Shown: positions 11,594 to 22,232 of the stretch, in pieces | Position numbering within the stretch: the first letter of the stretch is position 1 | How the letters are laid out: the number at the start of each line of letters is the position of its first letter | Source: Nemertoderma westbladi | Taxonomy: Eukaryota > Xenacoelomorpha > Nemertodermatida > Nemertodermatidae | Assembly (NCBI GenBank): GCA_032718475.1 | Contig: JAUCBJ010004063.1 | Span: 1-64,000 of the forward strand | Direction: 5' to 3' | DNA: 64,000 bases | Notes under the pieces: generated by a model | What the model saw: the letters and a program-made list of their open reading frames with translations, nothing else | Told to the model about the DNA's origin: nothing | Database searches by the model: none | Program-made: the position numbers and the translations under genes

Positions 11594-12270
11594 TCATACC
11601 TGTTGCTCAGCTGTAGTGTGAAGCCATCTCACACTTGGCTGTTGCAACAGAGAGGACCAGTCATGCCGCGGCAAGGCAGATTTCGTTGTTCTGCTAGCAC
11701 GCAGACTAAGTCTTACCTTGGCCACAATAAGGCGGTGATCACTGGAGAAGGGTCGAAGTGTAAATGCATTACAGTCTTGTATAGAGCTCCTGTATTTCCT
11801 ACGAAACAGAATATGGTCTATCTGGGACTTGTGACCACTGGGTCCACTATAAGTCCATAGCTTTTCAGTTAGCTTCTTGAATTGGGTTCCAGTCGAAAAG
11901 CCATTTCTAGAGATAAAATCCTGAAGATGGACGGAATTTCGGTTAACACTATTGCTATAGACCCAGGGCGATGTAGGTGATTGATGCAGACTTGCATTAA
12001 AGTCTCCCAGGAATGTTAAGAATGCATGCTGATCCACTCCATCAGTAGCTGCTTGTAGATTGTGGTAGAAATTTTCCACCTCTACTGGGGCAACACTAGT
12101 TGAAGAAAAACACACAATCAGAACCACCTTAGGAAACTTCCTAGCCAGTCTTCCAGAACATGTGAAGTGGCAACGGATGATGCGGTTAGAGATTTGGTCT
12201 ATTTTGTCCAATGCTGCATGTGCAGTTGGATTCATCAATAGACCAATTCCACCATTGCCATTATCATCTG
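11594..12270 (-). pseudogene. LINE endonuclease domain (EEP family), fragment
   Basis: The minus strand has an uninterrupted frame from 12238 to 11594 that begins downstream of the true domain start. Typical exonuclease-endonuclease-phosphatase landmarks of LINE endonucleases are present: GGIGLLMNPTA, FLGDFNASL (the metal/catalytic GDFN block), QIDHILFRRK and SSDHRLIVAK (the catalytic His block). The N-terminal part up to 12770 is split by stops. This is the best preserved coding part of the element. Confidence 0.82.
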
Positions 12271-12826
12271 CTGATGCGAGGGCGAATCACCAACCGCCCC
12301 CCATGTCCTTAATCAGAACCTTATCAGTCTGTCCAGTCTGCATTCGGTGCTCTTGAACACCCACTCCGATAAGAGAAAGCTTATCTGCCAAGGCAGACAG
12401 TCACCTTGTCGCATTGAGGACCCGAGTGTTAGGGTGATAACTGAGGCTATTTCAGTGAATTGCCTCGGTTCACCAATGGCTTGTTTGGTCGGGGTAGATG
12501 GAACATGAGAGTAACCTCCAACTCCTGAATCCAACCCCCCCACCCCCCCTAACAATCTGGCCTCCCTGGTGACCCAGGGTTTGGGCCTGAAAGGTCATCA
12601 GGAAAGGAACTCACAGAATTGTTGGCCGCTCTCGCTCCAGTAGGAGGTGAGACAGGCAGCCGGTCAGGAGTTAACTGACGCCTGTGAGGCCAATTGTGTC
12701 CGGTAATTCCACTGGCCTCTAGTGGCCGGAACTCCGCATTACTAATGTAATCCATAGTGGGGGGTTGGGGTGCTTTTTTGCTTTGTCAGCTCTCAGCAAA
12801 AAAATGCACCCCATAGTGTGAAGTAT

Positions 12827-12854
12827 TATGAAGATAAAATCATTTGCTTCACTA
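12827..12854. repeat. Target-site duplication, right copy
   Basis: TATGAAGATAAAATCATTTG with CTTCACTA following, one mismatch from 8692-8719. It marks the 5' end of the LINE. The intron from 12855 to 15130 is AT-rich with no gene seen. Confidence 0.85.
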
Positions 12855-13796
12855 GTCGCTGGTGAAGACCCTTTAACCTATAATAATGTCTTACACAACC
12901 CGGAAAAACGGCATTCAATGTATTAAAATATCTCAATTAGTTAATTTAACTTTATTTTACACTAAGTTTACTTTTTTATTAATCGGTCTAACTAAATCTA
13001 TATAGTTTGTTTGATGTTTTCCATATGTTTGTCTGTCACATTTAATTTTGTAACAGGAGTGAGACTGTCGTGTGTATTGTGTGTGTGGGAGAACTTTCGA
13101 ACAGTGACCCTACTTCCGACAAATAGACATTTTTATGTTACACATGAAACACTAAGTTTTACGTTTCTCTCCTAAGAGTCATGCATAAGCAGGCAGCTCA
13201 TATTAAGTTCGCAGGTTAAGTCACCTCCAAACACTAATTAAGAAAACTTCTAACAACTACCTCGAAATCTACTTATATGCAATTTCGGCAATAAGTAATT
13301 ACAAATTAAATTACAAATTAAATAATATGCAATTACAAACAAATTTAGGTTTTAAAGTTTTTAGTTTTTAAATATATTGCAGTGGGTGCCAATGAGGCAA
13401 ACCACTCAATTTAATTTATTTGCGCTGCACTTGGGTTGTTTTTACGAGTACAGTATTGTTTGTTGTTATAACAACTGAATTAGCATGCGCGCACAGGTGG
13501 TGTGGCTCTTAATTGTTTACATTTTGTACATTATACAGTATATTTTTCTATAATAAATGCTGTTGTTCAAGTAGACCATGGTCTAATTGATATCAAGAAT
13601 AATATTTTTATAATATATTGAGATACAAAAAATTGCTCAAAAAAAGTTACAATATTGATGTAATTTGTATTACTTTTTTAAATGAATCCTATGTCTAAAA
13701 GTACCCCAACCAACTATTGAAATCGTCTAGTGTAGTTCAGGAAACACGTACGTGGAGACTTCACGCAGCACGTAAGTCCAGATGAGCTTTTGCGTA

Positions 13797-13876
13797 GAGG
13801 TGGTATGTATGTATATGTGGGTGTATGTATGTATATGTGGGTGTATGTATGTATATGTGGGTGTATGTATGTATGT
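13797..13876. repeat. 20-bp GTATGTAT microsatellite-like repeat
   Basis: Three to four units of GTGTATGTATGTATATGTGG within the CaMKII intron. No other feature is recognised around it. Confidence 0.85.
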
Positions 13877-15130
13877 ACTACCAAATTTCATATTAATCTG
13901 ATGGTTGGTTCTATAATTGTATATTACCTCCTCTATCTATTGTCTATAATATAACTGTAAAAGTCTGTCTGTGTGTACAATTTCTAAACTCTTGATATAC
14001 GTGTACACCAAGTTTAGTTCCATTTCATCCATGATTGACGGACTTCTTAGCATTCAAAAATTTACGACGACGCCGACGACGACAGACGTTTCACTAATTA
14101 TACCCCTACGCTAAGGATCACCTGGACTTGCGTGGCTCGCCCCACACAGAAGATTTCAATTGATTTGGTCCATTAGTTCCCCCTGAGGATGAACGGTTTT
14201 ATGTTAAATAAATAAAATATACTAAAAATATTCTGATATAAAATAATGTCCTTCAATTTAAGTTTACAACCTTCCCTCCAATTTTTTAAGTAGGGAGATT
14301 TTTTAAACTAAATTCATAAAATATGGAATCAATACTTGTTGATTTGGGCCTGGCATTTTCAGTTAGTTTTTACGTTTGACGGACAGTCAGACATTGTCTG
14401 ATTGTCAAAAAAAGAAAACACACTAAAATTGTTGCTATTCAGAGTTTCCTGGACGGGCTGAACATGATCAGGGAGATTCCAATTTGAAATCGATATTTAA
14501 TTTTTCAGGAAAGACACATCAATTTTGTTCTAAAAAAGAGGAGTCCTATATTTATATAATATAGTCAACTAATTATCTGTTTTTTATTGTTTTCTGTTAT
14601 TAATTGTTTTTAACATAAAAATGGTACTTTTTCACTAAAATTATTTTTCTTCGAATTTTATTGCTAAAATTATGATTTTTAATCAGTTGGACATAACATT
14701 GATCCGTGTAAAGATGAAGTTGATGAAATTAATGGATGTAAATTCATATTACAGCAACTTAACGGAAATTGCGCGGGTTGATTAAAACGAGATAAACAAA
14801 TTTAATTATAATTAGAATATTATAATTATTCAATTGGTAAAAAAAAATGAACAAGTAGGTTTAGTTATACAGTAGGTGTAAGGTTGTCCTATGCATGTAA
14901 ATTATTCGGAAGGAAGTATTCAACATCTTTCCATTTTTGGTCTATTCCCAAAACTAATAGCTTGCGTGCGGCGCACAGTTCTTAGTATTACAGTGGTGTG
15001 GTTACCCAAGGCCAATCAATAGAAGCTAACGGTCCAGTTAGATATCTGTGGTTATATAAAATAAATATAGTAATATTTTTTATGGTAAATATTATCTTTC
15101 GACTTGTGAGTTTTGTTGTTTATATTTCAG

Positions 15131-15301
15131 CGCGGAAACAGGAAGTGATTCGATCCACTGAACTATTACTGGAGTCTCTATCGAAGGGGGATTGGGATAC
15201 TTACAGTAAACTATGTGACCCCCAACTCTCTGTGTTCGAACCCGCTACCTGTGGGAACTTAGTTGAAGGCATGGATTATATTAAGTTCTATTTCGACAAT
15301 A
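15131..15301 (+). CDS. CaMKII: CaMKII association-domain exon 1
   Basis: The acceptor TTATATTTCAG opens the exon. The donor is GTGAGT after 15301, so the exon is 171 nt and enters and leaves in phase 1. Reading with the G from 7993 gives ARKQEVIRSTELLLESLSKG, DWDTYSKLCDPQLSVFEPAT and CGNLVEGMDYIKFYFDN. This is the first helix and sheet of the CaMKII hub domain. The CDP...FEP, GNLVEG and FYF signatures are all present. It supports oligomerisation of the holoenzyme. A frame starting earlier in the intron reads through this exon but that start is not real. Confidence 0.95.
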
Positions 15302-16011
15302 GTGAGTAGTTTATCCAAATACTCAATAAATAAATACTTAATTTAATACTTAGTAAATAAGTTATTTAATTCTTTGTAAATAAATCCTTTATTTAATCCA
15401 TTCACACACTCGAAAGTTATTTCAACTTTAGTGTTAACAAAACGGAAATCAATATCCAATATGGTTTTATGTTGCTAAGCGGCTCTCTAGTTATGTAATA
15501 AATATTCGAGAACACTAAATTATTTAACATTGAGTAAGGCAGCATCAGGAGTTGAAGAGTACGATAATGAATCGCAGTAACTATGGAAGCAATAATAGTA
15601 AATTCTAGAGTAAATTTATTTTGTAACACTATATCGCTCTATCTTATATTAAAGAAAAACAAACCAGCACGAATTTAAGAATACAATTACATATTACAAG
15701 GGGAAAATACGTAGAACATTTTTTTTCAATATTCTCTCGACCCTTTATTAACCTCGATGGCGCTCGGTAAGTAAAATGCTTCGAGAATAGTGAAAAAAGT
15801 TTACTTTTTCCCATGTAATAAGTAATTTTGTATTTATTTCTAAATAACTTATTAACTAACTAACTATAAACTAATAACTATAAATTAATTTACTATTTGT
15901 AAATACTTTATTTATTACCTAATAAATACTTGATGTAATAATCTAGTGTATTTAAAACTTTAATTAATACTTGTATCTCCTTTATTTAATCGCCTATTTG
16001 ATTTTTCTCAG

Positions 16012-16123
16012 TGAACACACGCAGCAAACCGTTGAACGTTACCATACTGAAACCCCACGTCCACATACTAGGGGAGGACGCTGCGGTCATAGCCTACGTA
16101 AAACTCGCACAGTATATAGACAA
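16012..16123 (+). CDS. CaMKII: CaMKII association-domain exon 2
   Basis: The acceptor TTTTTCTCAG and donor GTTAGT define 112 nt (phase 1 in, phase 2 out). The peptide is [20 protein letters not shown] then [17 protein letters not shown]. It matches the hub segment of the family (KP..TTILNPHVH..GEDAACIAY..LTQYID). The junction with the preceding exon reads FYFDN-MNTRSKP, one residue shorter than the usual FYFEN-(L/V)-x-S-(R/K)-N-xK loop. The open frame that starts at 15971 is a shadow in another frame. Confidence 0.94.
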
Positions 16124-16798
16124 GTTAGTATTTATAAATTATTAAATAAAAGCATAAATTTGAGTAGGAAAACTAACACAACAAATTATTTGCACGCCAA
16201 AAGCATTCCGATAGATTCAATGACCAAAATAAATAATTTTATATAATTCAAATTTTTTTTAATGAAGCGAAAATAACAGTAATTGTTGTCGATACCACAT
16301 TTAATACATAAAGCTACCCACCGCACTCCCGTGCAATGTGAAAGTAAATACCGTAATTCGCATTTTTCCCAAATTTACTTTTACACTTTTTCTATCTAAT
16401 GGTATAAACGAGAACACCGTATCTACTCTAGTTCCCGAGATATTCAATGTAAAAAGGCCATAAGTAACAACATAATAGTGTTCAAAAGGAAAAAGTCCGT
16501 GAGTGCTTAAATTTACGCAAAAAAAACCGTCAACATTCATCAATACTTACTTACTAAAAGTCAACAAGACTTAAACGGTTTTTTGTTATTGCATATATTA
16601 TTAATAGATATAAGAAAACGCACAACGGTTTTATTGGAATTTGTATCTTTTGACTTAAAAGGTTTTTTACTATTAGAAGAAAAGGCGCGAAATTCAAAAT
16701 TGAAATTTCACCAAGTGACTTGCGTTGTTTTGACATCACATGGGTGTCTGCTGTCTGCTATGGAAAAACTTGCCGACTAGTGGATAGACATTGTAATT

Positions 16799-17917
16799 GC
16801 ATTAGGCCCATTCTCACCAAAATTGGCCAAAACGGGTGTAAACTTTTCCAAAAAATTTTTTCTCCAGAATATAATAAACCAATATATTTTCTGAAAGCTC
16901 TTGATGTCAGGAATTTCATGGGGACCATAGTCAAACACTTTTGCGCCGTTTAAAAAATTTATTTGGCATTTAAAACGAGTCCGCCCTGTAATGATTTGTC
17001 CGGCCTGTAATGCTTTAACATTTCTTGGTAAATGTTTAATAATCCCCGCCTATAATTATATTTTGAATAATGAAAGATAAACTTTTATTATATTAAACAT
17101 ATATATTACATAGTGAACGTGATCCCAGAGCCTCCCAGAGCCATACATTACCAGGGGCGGACACCATTACATTGCCATTACAGTGATTGATCATTGTCTG
17201 TAGATAATTTGCAGTGTGGCTATAACCTACATATTTCATACACCCCTTGAAAGCGCCTTGAAATACGAATCTGGCAGTATTTTTACTAGCTCTTATCTGT
17301 GATTTATCACTTTCAAATAGGCAATGTGTGACCATTACAGGGGCCGGACAAATTGATTGTTACATTAATATTGGTCAACTTAGAAAATTAAGCAAATGCG
17401 ATGAAATTTTAACATGGTCATCCCGAGAAAATTTGCTTTCAAATGAATATTAACTTTTAGGATTGATTGCTCTTAAAAAGTTGAAATGAAATGAGCACCA
17501 TTACAGGGTCGGACATAAAAATCAGAAAAGTGTCGGACACGATGATAAATGCAGCTGTACGACACCAACTACATTGTACGTATACAAATACAGCTGAAAA
17601 CGAATATCCATTTACCCGGCTTTCTAACGGTATTTTGGTTTACTGGATATGACCTTGGGTTGGAATTTTATAACAGTTTGTTCTACTAGCACTTTGGACC
17701 TGGGACATGTGAAAATGCCATTTTGACCATGTTTTTGGCCATATTATGTTCTGCTACGGGAAGACATATGTTTGAGCTGAAATTAACTGTTCAAAATCTA
17801 CGCTTCAGCAGCTTTCTTTGAAGCCATCAACCACTTTCTAGAACCGCCATAAACGCAATAAATATTATGGCTTCAGGACACCCGTTTGGCCAATTTTGGT
17901 GAGAATGGCCCATTAAT
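16799..17917. mobile_element. 1.1-kb terminal-inverted-repeat element in CaMKII intron
   Basis: The left end reads GGCCCATTCTCACCAAAATT followed by GGCCAAAACGGGTGT. The right end (about 17868-17910) is its near reverse complement, ACACCCGTTTGGCCAATTTT followed by GGTGAGAATGGCCC. CATTA stands on both outer sides, compatible with a short (TTA/CATTA) target duplication. The interior has no transposase-like frame but repeats CATTACAGGG.CGGACA motifs in both orientations. It is a non-autonomous DNA element; superfamily uncertain. Confidence 0.65.
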
Positions 17918-18013
17918 GTAAACCCTAAGTAAATGTGACTATATTTTAATTTTTAATGCCGCCACACATTTGAATTGTAGGTACCGGTACCACAGACTCG
18001 ATGTGTATTATGG

Positions 18014-19093
18014 CGCGAAATTGGCTGCACCAGCAGTGTACCAAAACCTGCCTGTGTTCGCGAATTTGGCTGCACCAGCAGTGTACCAAAACCTGCCTGT
18101 GTTCGCGAATAGGCTGCACCAGCAGTGTACCAAAACCTGCCTGTGTTCGCGAATTTGGCTGCACCAGAGTGTACCAAAATATGCCTGTATTCGCGAATTT
18201 GGCTGCACCAGCAGTGTACCAAAACCTGCCTGTGTTCGCGTATTTGGCTGCACCAGCAGTGTACCAAAACCTGCCTGTGTTCGCGAATAGTCTGCACCAG
18301 CAGTGTACCAAAACCTGCCTGTGTTCGCGAATTTGGCTGCACCAGAGTGTACCAAAATATGCCTGTATTCGCGAATTTGGCTGCACCAGCAGTGTACCAA
18401 AACCTGCCTGTGTTCGCGAATAGGCTGCACCAGCAGTGTACCAAAACCTGCCTGTGTTCGCGAATTTGGCTGCACCAGAGTGTACCAAAATATGCCTGTA
18501 TTCGCGAATTTGGCTGCACCAGCAGTGTACCAAAACCTGCCTGTGTTCGCGTATTTGGCTGCACCAGCAGTGTACCAAAACCTGCCTGTGTTCGCGAATA
18601 GTCTGCACCAGCAGTGTACCAAAACCTGCCTGTGTTCGCGAATAGTCTGCACCAGCAGTGTACCAAAACCTGCCTGTGTTCGCGAATTTGGCTGCACCAG
18701 AGTGTACCAAAATATGCCTGTATTCGCGAATTTGGCTGCACCAGCAGTGTACCAAAACCAGCCTGTGTTCGCGTATTTGGCTGCACCAGCAGTGTACCAA
18801 AACCTGCCTGTGTTCGCGAATTTGGCTGCACCAGCAGTGTACCAAAACCTGCCTGTGTTCGCGAATTTGGCTGCACCAGCAGTGTACCAAAACCTGCCTG
18901 TGTTCGCGAATTTGGCTGCACCAGCAGTGTACCAAAACCTGCCTGTGTTCGCGAATTTGGCTGCACCAGCAGTGTACCAAAACCTGCCTGTGTTCGCGTA
19001 TTTGGCTGCACCAGCAGTGTACCAAAACCTGCCTGTGTTCGCGAATTTGGCTGCACCAGCAGTGTACCAAAACCTGCCTGTGTTCGCGAATTT
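18014..19093. repeat. 45-bp minisatellite, about 24 copies, in CaMKII intron
   Basis: Units contain GCTGCACCAGCAGTGTACCA, then AAACCTGCCTGTGTTCGCGA and ATTTG. Length variants (GAATAG joins; CACCAGAGTGT lacking CAG; TATTCGC) recur in a fixed order, e.g. the GAGTGT/TATTCGC unit follows a GAATTTGG unit five times. This shows block duplication. Array-wide open frames on both strands come from the unit length and are not genes. Confidence 0.95.
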
Positions 19094-19149
19094 TCATTTG
19101 CGATATCGTTTTTAGTTTTCGAATTATCACTGTCTCTCCATGTCTGCGG

Positions 19150-19600
19150 GTCTGATCGTTGAAATGTAAGTTAGACAGACAGCCAGAGCCAGACCAATAT
19201 ACAGACAGACTATAAAACAGAACATAAAAATTGGCATTATAAATTAAATCACGGACCTCAAAAACCACCAATGGAAATGTTAGCTCCTTCATAGATTATT
19301 ATTACCTATACCAACATTATTACCAAGCAGACCCCAGACGGACAGTTTTCAGCTGGAAGATATAAAATTTGAAGGCAATTTTCTCGGAATTTATTTTTTT
19401 CACCCAATTAAAAATACTGCTCATGCCATTTCCTAACCGATTTTTTTTGTAATTTTCACTTTTTCAGAAGCTTCGGTAAATTTCTGGCAGTTTTTTCATT
19501 TCAGAAGATTTTATAATATTTCGTGATAAATTTACAAATTAAAAACCACAGGGGGGGTTGCCATCCCCCCCCCCCCCCCCCCCCCCTGATTAATGCATTA
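19150..19600. repeat. Dispersed GACAGACA repeat relative and poly-C tract
   Basis: AGACAGACAGCCAGAGCCAG, then ATACAGACAGAC, then AAACCACCAATGGAAATGTT, then TTTTCAGAAGCTTCGGTAAA and a 21-nt poly-C run at 19566-19586. Modules at 48720-49020 are in the same order (GACAGAC, AAAACCCCCAT, AAGCTTCAATAAATTTC). This is a diverged copy of a dispersed family. The rest of the intron to 20092 is unremarkable. Confidence 0.5.
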
Positions 19601-20092
19601 ACTTACTTCGAATGTATTTACATACAGGTTGTACAATGCAAAAACACCGTAAGTACAGAAAACAACAAGTCAAATTATTAATGGAAAGTGAAAAATAATC
19701 ATGTAGAAAAATTCCCCACCCCGATTTTAGGGTTATAAAAAAATTTAATTCGCGGACATTTTAAAATCACCAATCTGAATCAACGAACTAATGCACACAG
19801 TAATTTTTTGAATTACTGCTGTCTTTTCACATTGCACGGCAGCGCTGTAACACAACTGATCCTGATTGAAAGGTAAAGTAATTACAGAGGAACAGATGGG
19901 CTATAATAACAGAAAACTGAACAAACCAATTTTTATAGTTTGAAACATTATTAATTTTACTAAACAATCCTTTATTAGTATATCGTCTATTTTCCTATAA
20001 TTGGTTCATCAATTATTAAGGACATTGAAGATTGAAAACGAGACGTGAAAGTCAGTTTTAATTTCCATTTTAATACGACTTTGTGATTACAG

Positions 20093-20207
20093 AGATGGAT
20101 TGCCGATGACAAAGCAGACAGAGGAGACGAGAGTGTGGCAGAGGAAAGACGGTAAATGGCTCCTTCTACACTTCCATAAATCAGCCAGTTCAGTATCCAA
20201 GTTCTAG
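20093..20207 (+). CDS. CaMKII: CaMKII terminal exon
   Basis: The acceptor TTGTGATTACAG precedes one base that completes Lys, then [37 protein letters not shown] and TAG at 20205-20207. EETRVW.R.DGKW..(V)H(F)H.S is the last beta strand pair of the CaMKII hub and identifies the gene firmly. The tail after HKSAS is short, as in several CaMKII isoforms. The longer GC-balanced stretch to about 20330 may be 3' UTR; ATTAAA at 20946-20951 is one possible polyadenylation signal, unproven. Confidence 0.95.
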
Positions 20208-21004
20208 AATAGACATCTAGAACCTTTAAATCCCCCTGGAGTAGCTAACTCAACGATTACTATGGTTACGGTCGTGTAACTAGGACTTATCTGCACGACA
20301 GCTGTTGGATGTGAAGGTTTTTCTGTTCCCCTACTGAGAGTGTCTAACTTTCTTCCACTACTGACTCACTCACTACTTTACTGGCATTCAAGATATCATC
20401 CAACCGTGTTGTTTAACACACGCCATTTTATCACACCGTTTATCGCATTTATTATTTTTCCCACTATTGTTTCTGTTATAAACCGGTTGTTCAGCTGTTA
20501 CTTACTTTGGATACGGTGCTGTTAACACTTCCGCGAACTATGTTCAATAGATCCGCGGTACGTTACAATTGTTTCTGCTCTCCACTTTGTTACTTACCGG
20601 TTTCAATGTGTGTATTTCTTTCGATGCAATTATCATTTTTCGTACTGTGTTGTTTTTTTGGTTATCGTTTTGCTCAATATTTATTAATGGTGCATCTTCC
20701 TTTACTTTTGAGTGTTTATTATTTTTTCTATCACTTTTACCCCCTTTTATTATGTTTCTCTCATATCATGTAATACATTATGTACTCTAGTTCTATAAAT
20801 TGCTGCAAATTTTTTCTGATACGTAAACTTTTCTTCTTTTGCTACATTATTCTAATCGCTGCCTTTTGTGGCCGTTTATTTAAAGCATATCGCTCCGCTC
20901 GGTGTCGCTATATTTTTGACGCCGTGAAAATTAATTATTACGTTTATTAAATTTATCGTTATTGTATTGATATTTATAAAGAATGATTAATCGTTTATAA
21001 AGTC
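20208..21004 (+). other. CaMKII downstream region / probable 3' UTR
   Basis: A T-rich stretch with no recognised gene; small open frames at 20340-20790 are T-rich and unconvincing. Near its end (20985-21001) is a single 17-nt match to the 21-bp repeat unit that is amplified on the other side of the element at 21005. Confidence 0.4.
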
Positions 21005-21432
21005 TAGTGTTTAAACGGGATCCCGATCCCGAAAAACCGGGATCCCGACAAAAAATGCAATCCCGGCCGCGGTCCCGGTCCCGATCCCGATCCCGACGTT
21101 TTTTGTACCGGGTTCCCGGAAGTATAAATAAAATAGTTAAGTAAATTTGGTGATTATCTAATAAATAGATCCAGCAGAACGGAAATGTTTTGATTATAAA
21201 TAATTTTTATTTCAGTAAACCATCCAGTAATTAATTGCAAAATAATTTTATTATAACTTTATCTTACTAATATTTCAGAAGTGTAAGATAAAGTGATTGT
21301 TACCCAGAACCCGCCACATACACTAATAACAATTAAGGAATTTAATCCCGATCCCGAAAAACGGGATCCCGCGAGTGATAATCGCGGTCCCGATCCCGGA
21401 AATCCCGAATAGTCTGATCCCGTATAAACACT
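21005..21432. mobile_element. Non-autonomous DNA element with GGGATCCCG termini, copy 1
   Basis: Ends are inverted: TAGTGTTTAAACGGGATC at the left and GATCCCGTATAAACACTA at the right. Subterminal regions are packed with CCCGATCCCGA and CGGGATCCCG, forming strong hairpins. The core (CCAGCAGAACGGAAATGTTT, TTTCAGTAAACCATCCAGTA) is shared at roughly 80% with 44371-44771, so this is a mobile family. TTATAAA(G/C) lies on both sides, compatible with an 8-bp duplication as in hAT elements, but the left border is off by two bases. Confidence 0.7.
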
Positions 21433-22232
21433 ATTATAAACTATGGTTAATAGGTTATAAACTATGGTTAATCGATTATAAAATATGGTTAATCGTTTAT
21501 AAACAATGGTTAATCGTTTATAAACTATGGTTAATCGTTTATAAACTATGGTTAATCGTTTATAAACTATGGTTAATCGTTTATAAACTATGGTTAATCG
21601 TTTATAAACTATGGTTAATCTTTTATAAACTATGGTTAATCGTTTATAAACTATGGTTAATCGTTTATAAACTATGGTTAATCGTTTATAAACTATGGTT
21701 AATCGTTTATAAACTATGGTTAATCGTTTATAAACTATGGTTAATCGTTTATAAACTATGGTTAATCGTTTATAAACTATGGTTAATCGTTTATAAACTA
21801 TGGTTAATCGTTTATAAACTATGGTTAATCGTTTATAAACTATGATTAATCGTTTATAAACTATGGTTAATCGTTTATAAACTATGGTTAATCGTTTATA
21901 AACTATGGTTAATCGTTTATAAACTATGGTTAATCGTTTATAAACTATGGTTAATCGTTTATAAACTATGGTTAATCGTTTATAAACTATGGTTAATCGT
22001 TTATAAACTATGGTTAATCTTTTATAAACTATGGTTAATCGTTTATAAACTATGGTTAATCGTTTATAAACTATGGTTAATCGTTTATAAACTATGGTTA
22101 ATCGTTTATAAACTATGGTTAATCGTTTATAAACTATGGTTAATCGTTTATAAACTATGGTTAATCGTTTATAAACTATGGTTAATCGTTTATAAACTAT
22201 GGTTAATCGTTTATAAACTATGGTTAATTTTT
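21433..22232. repeat. 21-bp minisatellite, about 38 copies
   Basis: Very homogeneous units of GGTTAATCGTTTATAAACTA plus T. Only a few substitutions occur (ATCTTTTATAA at three places, TATGATTAAT once), so amplification was recent. The right edge decays into TTAATTTTTTATTAAGTATG. The frame reading YKLWLIV repeats is an artefact of the 7-codon unit. Confidence 0.95.

Larger units (their letters stand above)
8720..12826 (-). mobile_element. Decayed non-LTR retrotransposon (LINE), nearly full length
   Basis: Read on the minus strand, the order is: a GC-rich 5' region (12770-12280), an apurinic-endonuclease-like domain (12270-11594), an AT-rich insertion (about 11290-10660), a linker and reverse transcriptase (10657-9506), a C-terminal region (9505-8740) and a TAG-repeat 3' tail (8740-8720). 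A 28-bp target duplication flanks it. Frames are broken by several stops and shifts, so it cannot be active. It lies antisense in the CaMKII intron between 8312 and 15130. A related 3' fragment is at 40241-41035. Confidence 0.88.
7942..20207 (+). other. CaMKII: CaMKII gene, 3' part (linker and hub domain)
   Basis: Gene-level entry joining exons 7942-7993, (cassette 8108-8311), 15131-15301, 16012-16123 and 20093-20207. Spliced, they read ESTESN...PEDEDIK, then ARKQEVIRSTELL...FYFDN, then [20 protein letters not shown]...AQYID and finally [21 protein letters not shown] to a stop. This is the order and spacing of the CaMKII variable linker and association domain. The kinase and calmodulin-binding exons must lie upstream of the window. 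Introns are loaded with repeats: a 4.1-kb LINE, a 1.1-kb inverted-repeat element and a 45-bp minisatellite. Confidence 0.93.

Noticed and set aside
17946-19292. Minus-strand 448- and 367-codon frames and several plus frames in the 45-bp array
   Set aside because: Unit length is a multiple of three and frames switch at unit indels; the region is CaMKII intron.
20340-20790. Membrane-protein-like frames rich in Leu, Phe and Ser
   Set aside because: T-rich probable 3' UTR of CaMKII gives hydrophobic translations by composition alone.
21375-21845. YKLWLIV heptad-repeat protein
   Set aside because: Seven-codon translation of the 21-bp array; no start, splice site or flanking domain.
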